DNA of 6,919 nucleotides from JANXUC01 sp043749225 (GCA_043749225.1 JAYVEP010000006.1:1-6919); one strand, 5' to 3'; counted from the stretch's first letter, positions 1 to 6,076 are shown. The notes: a model not told the origin generated them from the sequence alone. Program-made: numbers and translations.

Positions 1-990
1 ATTCACGCTCGCATTGAGCATCAGGCAAATATCGTTCGCATGAGTAAGGATGCGGTCCACGAACGACCACCCCATTTTGCTCAGCTTTTCTTCACCCTTC
101 GGATCCCAGAACAAGTTCTTGCCGCCCTTGCTGATGGAAACGTTCGTATGCATTCCGTTACCGTTCACCCCTACAACCGGCTTCGGCAGGAATGACGCCG
201 TAAGACCCATGTGCGTCGCCACTTGGCGGCAAATCAGCTTATACAGCTGAATCTGATCGGCCGCCGCCACCACTTCTCCGTAGCTGTAGTTAATTTCAAA
301 TTGCGAAGGCGCAACTTCCGGATGGTCTTTTTCGTTCTCGAAACCCATCGCGCGCTGCACTTCAGCCGTCGTGTCAATAAACGTCCGCAGCAAATCTCCG
401 GGCAGCGAGTGGTAGTAGCCGCCGGTGTTCACATATTCGAAGCCGTGCGTCTCGTGGTAGTGGCGCTCGGCATCCACACCCTTAAACAAGAAGCCTTCAA
501 TCTCATTCGCCGCGTTGAGAGTGTAGCCTTCCTTCTTGTGCAAGTCTTGCGCAAAACTCTTCAGCGCGCCGCGAATATCCGCGCTGTAGGGAGCACCTCC
601 CTTGTCGATGACCTCTCCGAACACCAGCACTTTTCCAGAACCGAAATAGTCCGCTGGCGCCCAGTAGAACGAGCTCCAGTCAATTCCAAGCCGCAAATCG
701 CTCTCGCGCTGCGCCGTAAATCCACGAATCGAAGAGCCGTCAAACGTCAGGTTGTCATAGCTCTTGATCAGGAACTTTTTGTCGTAATCCAGCATGTGCA
801 GGCGGCCTTCAAGATCGCTGAACAGCACCGTCACAGCCTTGATGCGTTTCTCGTTCGCCAGGTACTTGATCCGTTGTTCCTGAACCTTATGGGCGGCGAC
901 ACGCTGCTTGCGCTGCTCTTTCGCTTCCAGATTCAACTCTTCCAGCTCATCGTAGGAAAGCATCAAGAAATTACGCAGTTCGGTTGACAT
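1..990 (-). CDS. glnA: Glutamine synthetase type I (N-terminal 330 codons, 3' end outside window)
   Basis: Cytoplasmic enzyme of nitrogen assimilation: ATP-dependent joining of ammonia to glutamate. Read from ATG at 990 down to base 1, the frame is open for 330 residues. Visible GSI signatures are FDGSSIRGF (residues 83-91), APYSADIR (133-140), NEIEGFLF (162-169, carrying the E-x-E metal ligands E163 and E165), HPEVAPSQFEI (223-233, metal ligands E225 and E232) and VNGNGMH (275-281, with H281), so the active-site half present looks intact. The latch region and any adenylylation tyrosine lie beyond the window. About 35 extra charged residues (roughly 11-48, Glu/Lys/Arg/Gln-rich, likely helical) precede the beta-grasp domain, compared with the short N-terminus of enterobacterial GlnA. 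The start is supported by GAGGAG (1003-1008, minus strand), 12 nt upstream. The symbol is by family; a divergent GS paralogue with another amine substrate cannot be excluded. Confidence 0.9.
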   Translation of the reverse strand, partial: MSTELRNFLMLSYDELEELNLEAKEQRKQRVAAHKVQEQRIKYLANEKRIKAVTVLFSDLEGRLHMLDYDKKFLIKSYDNLTFDGSSIRGFTAQRESDLRLGIDWSSFYWAPADYFGSGKVLVFGEVIDKGGAPYSADIRGALKSFAQDLHKKEGYTLNAANEIEGFLFKGVDAERHYHETHGFEYVNTGGYYHSLPGDLLRTFIDTTAEVQRAMGFENEKDHPEVAPSQFEINYSYGEVVAAADQIQLYKLICRQVATHMGLTASFLPKPVVGVNGNGMHTNVSISKGGKNLFWDPKGEEKLSKMGWSFVDRILTHANDICLMLNASVN

Positions 991-1073
991 GGATCGAAGG
1001 ATCTCCTCGGAAAGATTTAGGGTGATTTGTGGCCCTTGAGGGCAAATTCGGATGGCCGTTCAGCACGTACAAC

Positions 1074-1103
1074 AGGATACCGCGCACCGCAGCCCGCAGC
1101 CAA
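1074..1103 (-). promoter_or_regulatory. Candidate promoter of the glutamine synthetase gene
   Basis: On the minus strand, TTGGCT (1098-1103) and TATCCT (1074-1079) are 18 nt apart, each matching four of six sigma-70 consensus positions. This would give a leader of roughly 75 nt before the ATG at 990. The leader contains the near-palindrome GCCCTTGAGGGC (1032-1043), a possible operator or small hairpin. The hexamers are modest, so this is a weak call. Confidence 0.3.
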
Positions 1104-1189
1104 TCAAAAGCGCTTATCGGCCAGATTGATGAAATCTATCGGCGCCTTGGCAGAATCCAGCAAATCGCCGCCAAATGCTGGTTTTTTAT

Positions 1190-1705
1190 CTATTTCGTGA
1201 TCGCGCCGCAGGCAATCCGATCCCCAGCGTTCCCGGCGGGATCGCTCTTCAGGTCATCCGCCCTGGCATGGATCATCAGCGCCGTCCCGCCATTGCTAAA
1301 TACCGAATGGCTATCCTCGCCAAGATTCACGTTCCCATTCATCACCGTGAACTTGGCTTTTCCCTTTGCGTTCGCCATGAAGTTGTTCATGTCGCCAGCA
1401 TGGGACCCGTCGGGATTTTGCAGGCCATGTTTCTTGCCATCGGGATTGAAGTGCGGCCCTGCGGATTTAAAATCCGGCGCCTCGCACTTCGCATTCTGAT
1501 GAATATGAAAAGCGTGCTCGCCCGGCGGCAGATTCTTCAGGCTGAGATTAATCTTCACACCCTTCTTGGCCGCTTGCAGTGTCGCAGTTCCTACGCTTTC
1601 ACCCTTAGCGTTCTTAAGTTCAACAGAATTCTTAGCGCCAGCCCACAACGAACCTGCGCCGCAAGCCACGAACAGAAGCAGAATAGAAATTCTTGTGTTT
1701 TTCAT
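1190..1705 (-). CDS. sodC: Superoxide dismutase [Cu-Zn], exported
   Basis: Converts superoxide to oxygen and hydrogen peroxide outside the cytoplasm. The 171-residue length is usual for bacterial SodC. An N-terminal signal is visible: K2/R5, then a hydrophobic run at 6-14. Cleavage could be at a lipobox-like FVAC (C15, lipoprotein) or by signal peptidase I near AGA (22-24). All functional residues are present with family spacing: copper ligands H67, H69 (FHIH), bridging H85 (SAGPHFNP) and H146 (LMIHARADD); zinc ligands H85, H93, H102 and D105 (SHAGDM); disulfide cysteines C74 and C166; and the guiding arginine R163 (GDRIACG). It is therefore expected to be active. It is divergent from the toxin gene at 1837 and lies upstream of, and parallel to, the glutamine synthetase gene with a 199-nt gap. 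No Shine-Dalgarno sequence precedes the ATG; see the promoter entry. The identification is firm; lipidation is uncertain. Confidence 0.96.
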   Translation of the reverse strand: MKNTRISILLLFVACGAGSLWAGAKNSVELKNAKGESVGTATLQAAKKGVKINLSLKNLPPGEHAFHIHQNAKCEAPDFKSAGPHFNPDGKKHGLQNPDGSHAGDMNNFMANAKGKAKFTVMNGNVNLGEDSHSVFSNGGTALMIHARADDLKSDPAGNAGDRIACGAITK

Positions 1706-1714
1706 AATGGCAAG

Positions 1715-1720
1715 ATTATA
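1715..1720 (-). promoter_or_regulatory. Consensus -10 box for a leaderless or near-leaderless sodC mRNA
   Basis: A perfect TATAAT on the minus strand ends 9 nt before the sodC ATG. Transcription starting the usual 6-8 nt downstream would begin at, or within about 3 nt of, the start codon, leaving no room for a Shine-Dalgarno site, and none is visible. No good -35 hexamer occurs at 16-18 nt spacing (the best has two or three matches), so the element would need an activator or a different upstream contact. Position and consensus are seen directly; use as a promoter is inferred. Confidence 0.45.
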
Positions 1721-1794
1721 GCTCTCCGATCAGCGCCGCACGAAAGATTGGTACTCTGAACCTGTGCTGTTAGTTCCCGCCCGGCCTCGCCGCT

Positions 1795-1803
1795 TGGTAC
1801 AAT
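1795..1803 (+). promoter_or_regulatory. Candidate extended -10 promoter of the toxin-immunity unit
   Basis: TGGTACAAT matches the extended -10 pattern TGnTATAAT in every position but one. A weak -35-like TTCCCG (1774-1779) lies 18 nt upstream. The predicted start near 1810 gives a leader of about 27 nt to the ATG at 1837. That leader contains a three-codon ATG CAC AAG TAG (1818-1829) and no clear Shine-Dalgarno site, so translation of the toxin may be deliberately weak. Confidence 0.4.
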
Positions 1804-1836
1804 CTGGCTGCGGCAAAATGCACAAGTAGTTTTCAT

Positions 1837-2370
1837 ATGCTACCTTTCAGGTCTTTTCTCACACGAAGCTGCGTCGCTTCCCTCACCGGCATTTTAGCCG
1901 TCAGTTGCCTGCTATGGATCGGCTGCAAAAGTACGCCCTCCCTCGCTGCTCCCGACCCCGGCGTTGATCGCGTTTCTCGCACTTCTTACGCCATTGCCCG
2001 CGATCTCTCCAAAGACGAAGGCGCGGGCGGCCACACTCTCCGTAAACATGTGGGCCGAACCGACGAGGAACTGCGCCAACGCCTCACCCACGAGGACATC
2101 TCCGCGTCCTCGACTTACACCGACAAAGCCGCTGCGGAAACTGCCATCGGAGATGCCCTCCAGCAAAGCCAGACGCGCATAGAAGAATGGATGGCACGCG
2201 GAGGCGGGCATCCGAACCTTGTCCTCGACTATCACAGCGATCAGCCAATTGGTCGTACCCTCCATCGCGGCGCGTCCGCCTCGCAACCTTGTTCCAACGC
2301 CAAAATTGTTCTGCGCTGGCTCAGTTCCAGCGAATACTACGTACTCACCTCCTATCCTGAATGTCGATAG
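1837..2370 (+). CDS. Lipoprotein-type secreted RNase A-like toxin (CdiA-CT RNase A family)
   Basis: Predicted antibacterial ribonuclease carrying its own export signal. Residues 1-30 form a signal peptide: R5 and R10, hydrophobic 13-29, and Cys at C24 (AVSC) or C30 (WIGC) as possible lipid-attachment sites. A short linker (31-63) leads into a compact domain (about 64-177) resembling the RNase A-like toxin found at CdiA C-termini: GGHTLRKHVGRTDEELRQRL (64-83), STYTDKAAAETAIGDAL (92-108), LVLDY (128-132), PIGRTLHRG (137-145), KIVLRW (156-161) and YYVLTSYPE (167-175). From memory, the Yersinia kristensenii toxin uses His175, Arg186, Thr276 and Tyr278; H71, R82, T171 and Y173 here keep almost the same spacing. 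C152 and C176 are unusual extra cysteines that could form a disulfide. The stop lies 18 nt before the presumed immunity gene. No stalk, repeats or delivery domain is attached. The start is the first ATG in frame; no strong ribosome binding site supports it. Family assignment is by pattern recognition. Confidence 0.8.
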   Translation: MLPFRSFLTRSCVASLTGILAVSCLLWIGCKSTPSLAAPDPGVDRVSRTSYAIARDLSKDEGAGGHTLRKHVGRTDEELRQRLTHEDISASSTYTDKAAAETAIGDALQQSQTRIEEWMARGGGHPNLVLDYHSDQPIGRTLHRGASASQPCSNAKIVLRWLSSSEYYVLTSYPECR

Positions 2371-2388
2371 GGGAAAGATTGACAATTT

Positions 2389-2742
2389 ATGACGGCCAAA
2401 AACGATAGCAATTCCAGAAAGCCGGGCGGCGCACCCGATATTTCCGCCGCAGCTTTCCCTGCCCTCCGCCAATTTCTGCGCGGCTACCTCCACCAGGACT
2501 GGCAGGACGAATACGACGCTCCCGCCAAAGCCGCTCAACAATTCTGTGAAGACGTCAACGGCGACGAGCGGCAGCATGTCGCCCAGGAGTGGATGGCGTT
2601 CTGCCAGCAGACAAAAAATCTTTCGTACCCTGCCATCGCCACACTCCTCAGCGACAAACTCGGGTCTTCCTGGCACCTGAAATCGCCCGATGACTTGACC
2701 GCGATCTCCGCCGTGTTTCAGCCATTTGCTCGTAAAACCTAG
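2389..2742 (+). CDS. CdiI-like immunity protein
   Basis: Presumed antidote that binds and blocks the RNase A-like toxin encoded immediately upstream. It has 117 residues with no signal peptide or membrane segment, so it is cytoplasmic. The core FPALRQFLRGYLHQDW (23-38) followed by acidic DEYDAP (40-45) is the signature I associate with contact-dependent growth inhibition immunity proteins (CdiI_2-type, Pfam), which often sit beside RNase A-like CdiA C-termini. The rest looks all-helical: about 46-75 acidic, and 79-92 (SYPAIATLLSDKLG). The 18-nt gap from the toxin stop, same strand and small size are typical of a toxin-immunity pair transcribed together. The ribosome binding site is weak (AGGGGAAAG around 2369-2377), so read-through coupling from the toxin may matter. 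Family recognition is good; the specific pairing is inferred from adjacency. Confidence 0.8.
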   Translation: MTAKNDSNSRKPGGAPDISAAAFPALRQFLRGYLHQDWQDEYDAPAKAAQQFCEDVNGDERQHVAQEWMAFCQQTKNLSYPAIATLLSDKLGSSWHLKSPDDLTAISAVFQPFARKT

Positions 2743-2797
2743 CATTTTCAAGGACTCCTCCACTGTCAAACTACTTTCGTGCGGACCATGAGTTCCT

Positions 2798-2848
2798 AAC
2801 GTAACCGAACGTACACTGCCTTCAAGTAACCTTCGGTAACCTTGGGTT
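2798..2848 (+). repeat. Short direct repeats with 10-bp period upstream of the TPR gene promoter
   Basis: Two neighbouring duplications each have a one-helical-turn period: AACGTA at 2798 and 2808, and GTAACCTT at 2826 and 2836. The hexamer GTAACC also occurs at 2801, 25 bp before the second copy. The last GTAACC abuts the candidate -35 box (2842-2847), and AACC-TTG-GGTT (2838-2848) makes a small inverted repeat across it. The arrangement looks like tandem binding sites for a regulator; no known binding motif is recognised. Confidence 0.4.
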
Positions 2849-2869
2849 CTGGCTCATCCCACTTACAAT
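2842..2869 (+). promoter_or_regulatory. Candidate promoter of the large TPR gene
   Basis: TTGGGT (2842-2847), 16 nt, then TACAAT (2864-2869; five of six matches). The predicted start is near 2876, leaving a leader of about 130 nt that contains a stable hairpin. The -35 is poor but is directly contacted by the 10-bp-period repeats, consistent with an activated promoter. A second -10-like TATACA (2954-2959) closer to the gene has no -35 partner. Confidence 0.4.
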
Positions 2870-2891
2870 GAATTTGTCGCGGACCAACGAG

Positions 2892-2924
2892 CCGGAAGTA
2901 CGCCTACGTCACGGCGTGTTCCGG
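2892..2924 (+). promoter_or_regulatory. Stable hairpin in the leader of the TPR gene
   Basis: CCGGAA (2892-2897) pairs with TTCCGG (2919-2924). After a single bulged G (2898), TACGCC (2899-2904) pairs with GGCGTG (2913-2918), counting one T-G wobble, closing an 8-nt loop TACGTCAC. That is twelve pairs in 33 nt, well before the start codon and not followed by a T-run, so it is not an intrinsic terminator. It may be an mRNA-stabilising or regulatory stem, or a DNA operator. Confidence 0.45.
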
Positions 2925-2989
2925 AATCGAGGTACATCGGGGATAGTTCCTTCTATACAAGGGGACTCTTCGCATGCGGAACGCGAGAC

Positions 2990-2994
2990 GGGAG
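2990..2994 (+). promoter_or_regulatory. Ribosome binding site fixing the TPR gene start
   Basis: GGGAG lies 10 nt before ATG at 3005. It is only 1 nt before the alternative in-frame TTG at 2996, too close to serve it, so the ATG giving MVFGFGF is chosen. Confidence 0.65.
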
Positions 2995-3004
2995 TTTGCA
3001 TCCT

Positions 3005-6000
3005 ATGGTTTTCGGGTTTGGTTTCAGCAAACAGAAGGCTCTGTCTTCGGCGGAGAAGTACGTCCAGCAAGGCAAGCTGCAAAACGCCATTGCGGAGTAC
3101 GAGAAGATCACTAAGGTCGACGCCAAGGACCAGACCGTCCTCAACACCATCGGCGACCTCTATGCTCGCGTGGGCGACACCGCTCGCGCCATCGAATACT
3201 TCAAGAAGGTCGGCGACGCCTATGCCGCCGATGGCTTCACCGTCAAAGCTATCGCCGTCTATAAAAAGATTTCGAAATTGCAGCCCTCGCTCGAAGGCAC
3301 ACTCAAGCTAGCCGAACTGTTTACCCAGCAAGGCCTCTTCAATGATGCGCGCGCCCAATATCTACAGGTAGCGGAAGAATTCCTCCGCACCGGTGAACTC
3401 GAACGCGCCATCGGCATTTTCAAGAAAACCCTGGAAATGGATCCTGACAACGTAGCCATGAAGCTGCGTTTGGCCGAAGTCTATTTGCGGCTGGGGAAGA
3501 AAAACGAGGCTTCCAAGATTTACAGCGAGGCCTCGCAAACCCTGCGCGAACACGGACAGCTCGACGCTGCCGATGAAGTCTTACAGAAGATGCAGGCCCT
3601 CGATCCTTCCAACAGCGCGATCCTTCTGCTCCGCGGCCGAAACGCAATAGAGGCCGGCGAAGTCGCAGACGCAATCCAGCTACTGGAAAAGGTCGCCGAC
3701 ATCGATCAACATCCCGAAGGCCTGCAAGACCTGATGAAGGCTTACTTGCAGAACGGCCAGATGCCGAAAGCCGGGCTGCTTGCTGGCAAACTCTTTACCG
3801 TTCATCACGATACCAAGGCCATCGCTCAATATGCCGATGCGCTCATGGCTGCCGGATCCCACGCCGAAACGCTCAAAGTCTACGAACAACACGCGGATGC
3901 CCTGCTCTCGACAGAACCCGGCAAGGTGCTCGACAATCTCCACTCCATTATTGGGCACGTCCGGGAGGACCGCACCGCGCTGGAAGCCATTCTCGCCCTC
4001 CTGCGAAAAGCCGGGGATACCACCCACGACAGCGAAATTCTGGAACTTCTGGCTCACGCCAGCGTACAGCAGGACGATCTGCCGAAAGCTCGCGACCTCT
4101 ACTTGCAGCTCGCCACCATGGAGCCGCAGAATCCTCTGCACTCGCGCAACTATCAGCAGGTGGTCGCCAAATTGGGCTCCACCGGTGAAGCTCGCCCCAT
4201 CACGTCTGAAGAAGGCGCACTCATGGTCGACGAACTGGAGGCAATCGCTCCCTTCATCGATCAACACTATCCTGAGGAAGTCACCGCTTCGGTTCGCGCA
4301 GCCCTCACCGATGCCGAGCTATTTGTCTCTTACAACATGCCGGAGAAGGCGTTGGGTCCGCTGCTTGCAGCTCTGCCCTCGGCGCCTCATCACGTGAAAC
4401 TGAATCAGCGCCTCGCCGCTTTACACACCCGCACGGGTCAGTTTGCCGAGTCCGCTCTTTGTTGCCGCACCTTGCAAGGCGTCTATGCCAACGCAGGCTT
4501 CCAGGAGGAAGCATCGCGCTACGGAGAGCTTGCCAGCAAGTACGAAGAACGTGGAACACTGGCCGCCCAAGCCGCAGCCACAGACGAGCATCACGCCTTG
4601 CCGAGCAACTTGACTGCTAGCGCTCCGGCTTGGCCCGCACTCAAAACTTCTGCTCCCGCAGCGCCTCCCGTGGCTGACGCGTGCAAGGCCCCGATGGAAT
4701 TTGCCGTCGTCGCTCCCGAGCCAGAAGACGACTCCGAAGACTTTCATTCCGCAGCCGTGTCCCAAGCTCCGTCTGCCTCGGCGCATTCTGAGAACACCGC
4801 TGCCCTACAAGCCGCTCCCGAAGCTATCGAGGTCGCAGCCGACAATCAAGCCGCCGAAGAAGAAATCGATCTCTCCGAAGAGTGGGAAGGTTCCTCCGAA
4901 GAGGTTTCGGCTGCCGCCATCGCCGATAGCGGTCACCAGCCAGCAGTCGTCGTGAATCAAGCGGACGCCGTCGCCGCCACAGTCGCCGAAATCAATTTCT
5001 ACACCCAGTACGGCATGACTGAGCAGGCGCAAGCTGCGTTAGCCAAGCTTGAAACCTTAACCGACGACCGTTCCACGCTGGATGCGGTTCGCGCAGAAGT
5101 CCAGAACAAGATCGCTCCCACGGAAACTCGCCTCGAAGCCGCACCTGCGCCCATGGAATCTCATGCTGCACCTGAAGCACAGCCCGAAGCAGCCATGCAC
5201 GAAGCGGCCGCTCCTGTTGAAGCAACCCCCTCGGACGAGGAACTTTTCGATGTAGAAGTTGCCGACGCGGAACCGGAACCAGCTCCGGAGCCAATGATTG
5301 CCGCCAGTGCGCCTCCTCGCGCCCCGGCTGTTCTGGATGCCTTCGTTGCCGACTTGGAAGCTTCGTTGCCCGAAGACTTCATGGCGCCAAGCACTCCAGC
5401 CGTCTCGCCATCGATTCCTCCGGCTCACGTCATCGCAGCGCCGCCGCCGCAATCCCATCCGGCGTTTCTTTCGGATGCGGCACACGGCAGCGCTGCCGCC
5501 GCACAGCCGGCACGGCAAGCCGCGCCGGTTCCAACCATCCAGGGGCCGGCGATTCACCTCCCAGCGCTTCATGTCCCAACCATTGCCGCCGAAGCCCCAG
5601 CACTCTCCGCCAACGACGCTCAGGTGGGTGCCGAACTGAACGACATGTTCGACGAACTCCGCGCGGGCATGAACGACGAAACCGAAACGGCACAGGAAGA
5701 TCCCGAGGATCATTACAACCTCGGCGTCGCCTTCCGCGAAATGGGCTTGCTCGACGAAGCCATCGGCGAACTGCAAAAAGTCTGTCAGGCCATTGACCGC
5801 GGCCAGCCCTTCAAATACACCCTGCAGGCCTACACCTGGCTGGCCCAGTGCTTCCTCGACAAAGGTATCCCCGAGGGCTCTGTCCGCTGGTACGAAAAGG
5901 CTCTCAAGCTTCAGGGTATCGATGAAGAAGCCAAAACTGCCCTGCACTACGAGTTGGCCACCGCTTACGAAGCGGCACAAAACAAGCGCGCCGCCCTCGC

Positions 6001-6076
6001 CCACTACATGGAGGTCTACGGTGCCAACATTGATTACCGCGACATTGGTGCGCGGATTCAGGCTCTGAGGCCGTAA
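3005..6076 (+). CDS. Large tetratricopeptide repeat (TPR) scaffold protein
   Basis: 1023 residues with no signal peptide or membrane segment, so probably cytoplasmic. Three parts are visible. (1) Residues about 10-515: a long run of TPR helical hairpins, for example SAEKYVQQGKLQNAIAEYEK, DLYARVGDTARAIEYFKKVG and ELERAIGIFKKTLEMDPDN, degenerating toward the end. (2) About 520-870: a low-complexity Ala/Pro/Glu-rich linker, interrupted by an acidic patch EEEIDLSEEWEGSSEE (about 618-633) and one TPR-like hairpin, EINFYTQYGMTEQAQAAL (about 662-679). (3) About 870-1023: a well-conserved C-terminal module with FDELRAGM, HYNLGVAFREMGLLDEAI (903-920), YTWLAQCFLDKGIPEGSVRWY and a terminal YRDIGARI. The layout recalls large TPR proteins of acidobacteria and Deltaproteobacteria and, loosely, FimV-type pole scaffolds. 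TPRs bind proteins, so a scaffold role is likely, but the partner and pathway are unknown. It appears monocistronic, with its own promoter and a 134-nt gap downstream. The start is set by GGGAG 10 nt upstream of the ATG. Confidence 0.92.
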   Translation: MVFGFGFSKQKALSSAEKYVQQGKLQNAIAEYEKITKVDAKDQTVLNTIGDLYARVGDTARAIEYFKKVGDAYAADGFTVKAIAVYKKISKLQPSLEGTLKLAELFTQQGLFNDARAQYLQVAEEFLRTGELERAIGIFKKTLEMDPDNVAMKLRLAEVYLRLGKKNEASKIYSEASQTLREHGQLDAADEVLQKMQALDPSNSAILLLRGRNAIEAGEVADAIQLLEKVADIDQHPEGLQDLMKAYLQNGQMPKAGLLAGKLFTVHHDTKAIAQYADALMAAGSHAETLKVYEQHADALLSTEPGKVLDNLHSIIGHVREDRTALEAILALLRKAGDTTHDSEILELLAHASVQQDDLPKARDLYLQLATMEPQNPLHSRNYQQVVAKLGSTGEARPITSEEGALMVDELEAIAPFIDQHYPEEVTASVRAALTDAELFVSYNMPEKALGPLLAALPSAPHHVKLNQRLAALHTRTGQFAESALCCRTLQGVYANAGFQEEASRYGELASKYEERGTLAAQAAATDEHHALPSNLTASAPAWPALKTSAPAAPPVADACKAPMEFAVVAPEPEDDSEDFHSAAVSQAPSASAHSENTAALQAAPEAIEVAADNQAAEEEIDLSEEWEGSSEEVSAAAIADSGHQPAVVVNQADAVAATVAEINFYTQYGMTEQAQAALAKLETLTDDRSTLDAVRAEVQNKIAPTETRLEAAPAPMESHAAPEAQPEAAMHEAAAPVEATPSDEELFDVEVADAEPEPAPEPMIAASAPPRAPAVLDAFVADLEASLPEDFMAPSTPAVSPSIPPAHVIAAPPPQSHPAFLSDAAHGSAAAAQPARQAAPVPTIQGPAIHLPALHVPTIAAEAPALSANDAQVGAELNDMFDELRAGMNDETETAQEDPEDHYNLGVAFREMGLLDEAIGELQKVCQAIDRGQPFKYTLQAYTWLAQCFLDKGIPEGSVRWYEKALKLQGIDEEAKTALHYELATAYEAAQNKRAALAHYMEVYGANIDYRDIGARIQALRP

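Noticed and set aside
211..987. 258-codon plus-strand open frame opposite glutamine synthetase
   Set aside because: The opposite strand carries unmistakable GSI motifs; this is a shadow frame.
1157..1187. Terminator-like CCAGCA/TGCTGG stem followed by six T on the plus strand
   Set aside because: The T-run is on the plus strand, where no gene lies upstream in this region. For the minus-strand sodC transcript it is in the wrong orientation, and the 13-nt loop over a 6-bp stem is weak.
1837..2742. A complete two-partner CDI (cdiBAI) locus
   Set aside because: No CdiB or CdiA stalk sequence is present, and the toxin domain begins right after its own signal peptide, so only an orphan toxin-immunity pair can be claimed.
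1912..2769. 285-codon minus-strand open frame opposite the toxin and immunity genes
   Set aside because: Begins with TTG, has no recognisable domain, and mirrors two genes with clear family signatures. Such frames arise from GC-rich third positions.
2996..3004. Upstream TTG start for the TPR protein (three extra residues)
   Set aside because: GGGAG is only 1 nt away from this TTG but well spaced (10 nt) for the ATG at 3005.
2868..3311. 147-codon plus-strand frame beginning in the TPR leader
   Set aside because: Most of it overlaps the start of the TPR gene in another frame, with Ser/Arg/Thr-rich shadow composition and no Shine-Dalgarno site.
5057..6004. 315-codon minus-strand open frame opposite the TPR gene
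   Set aside because: Gly/Arg-rich complement of the Ala/Pro-rich linker and of the well-patterned C-terminal TPR module; no domain or ribosome binding site support.
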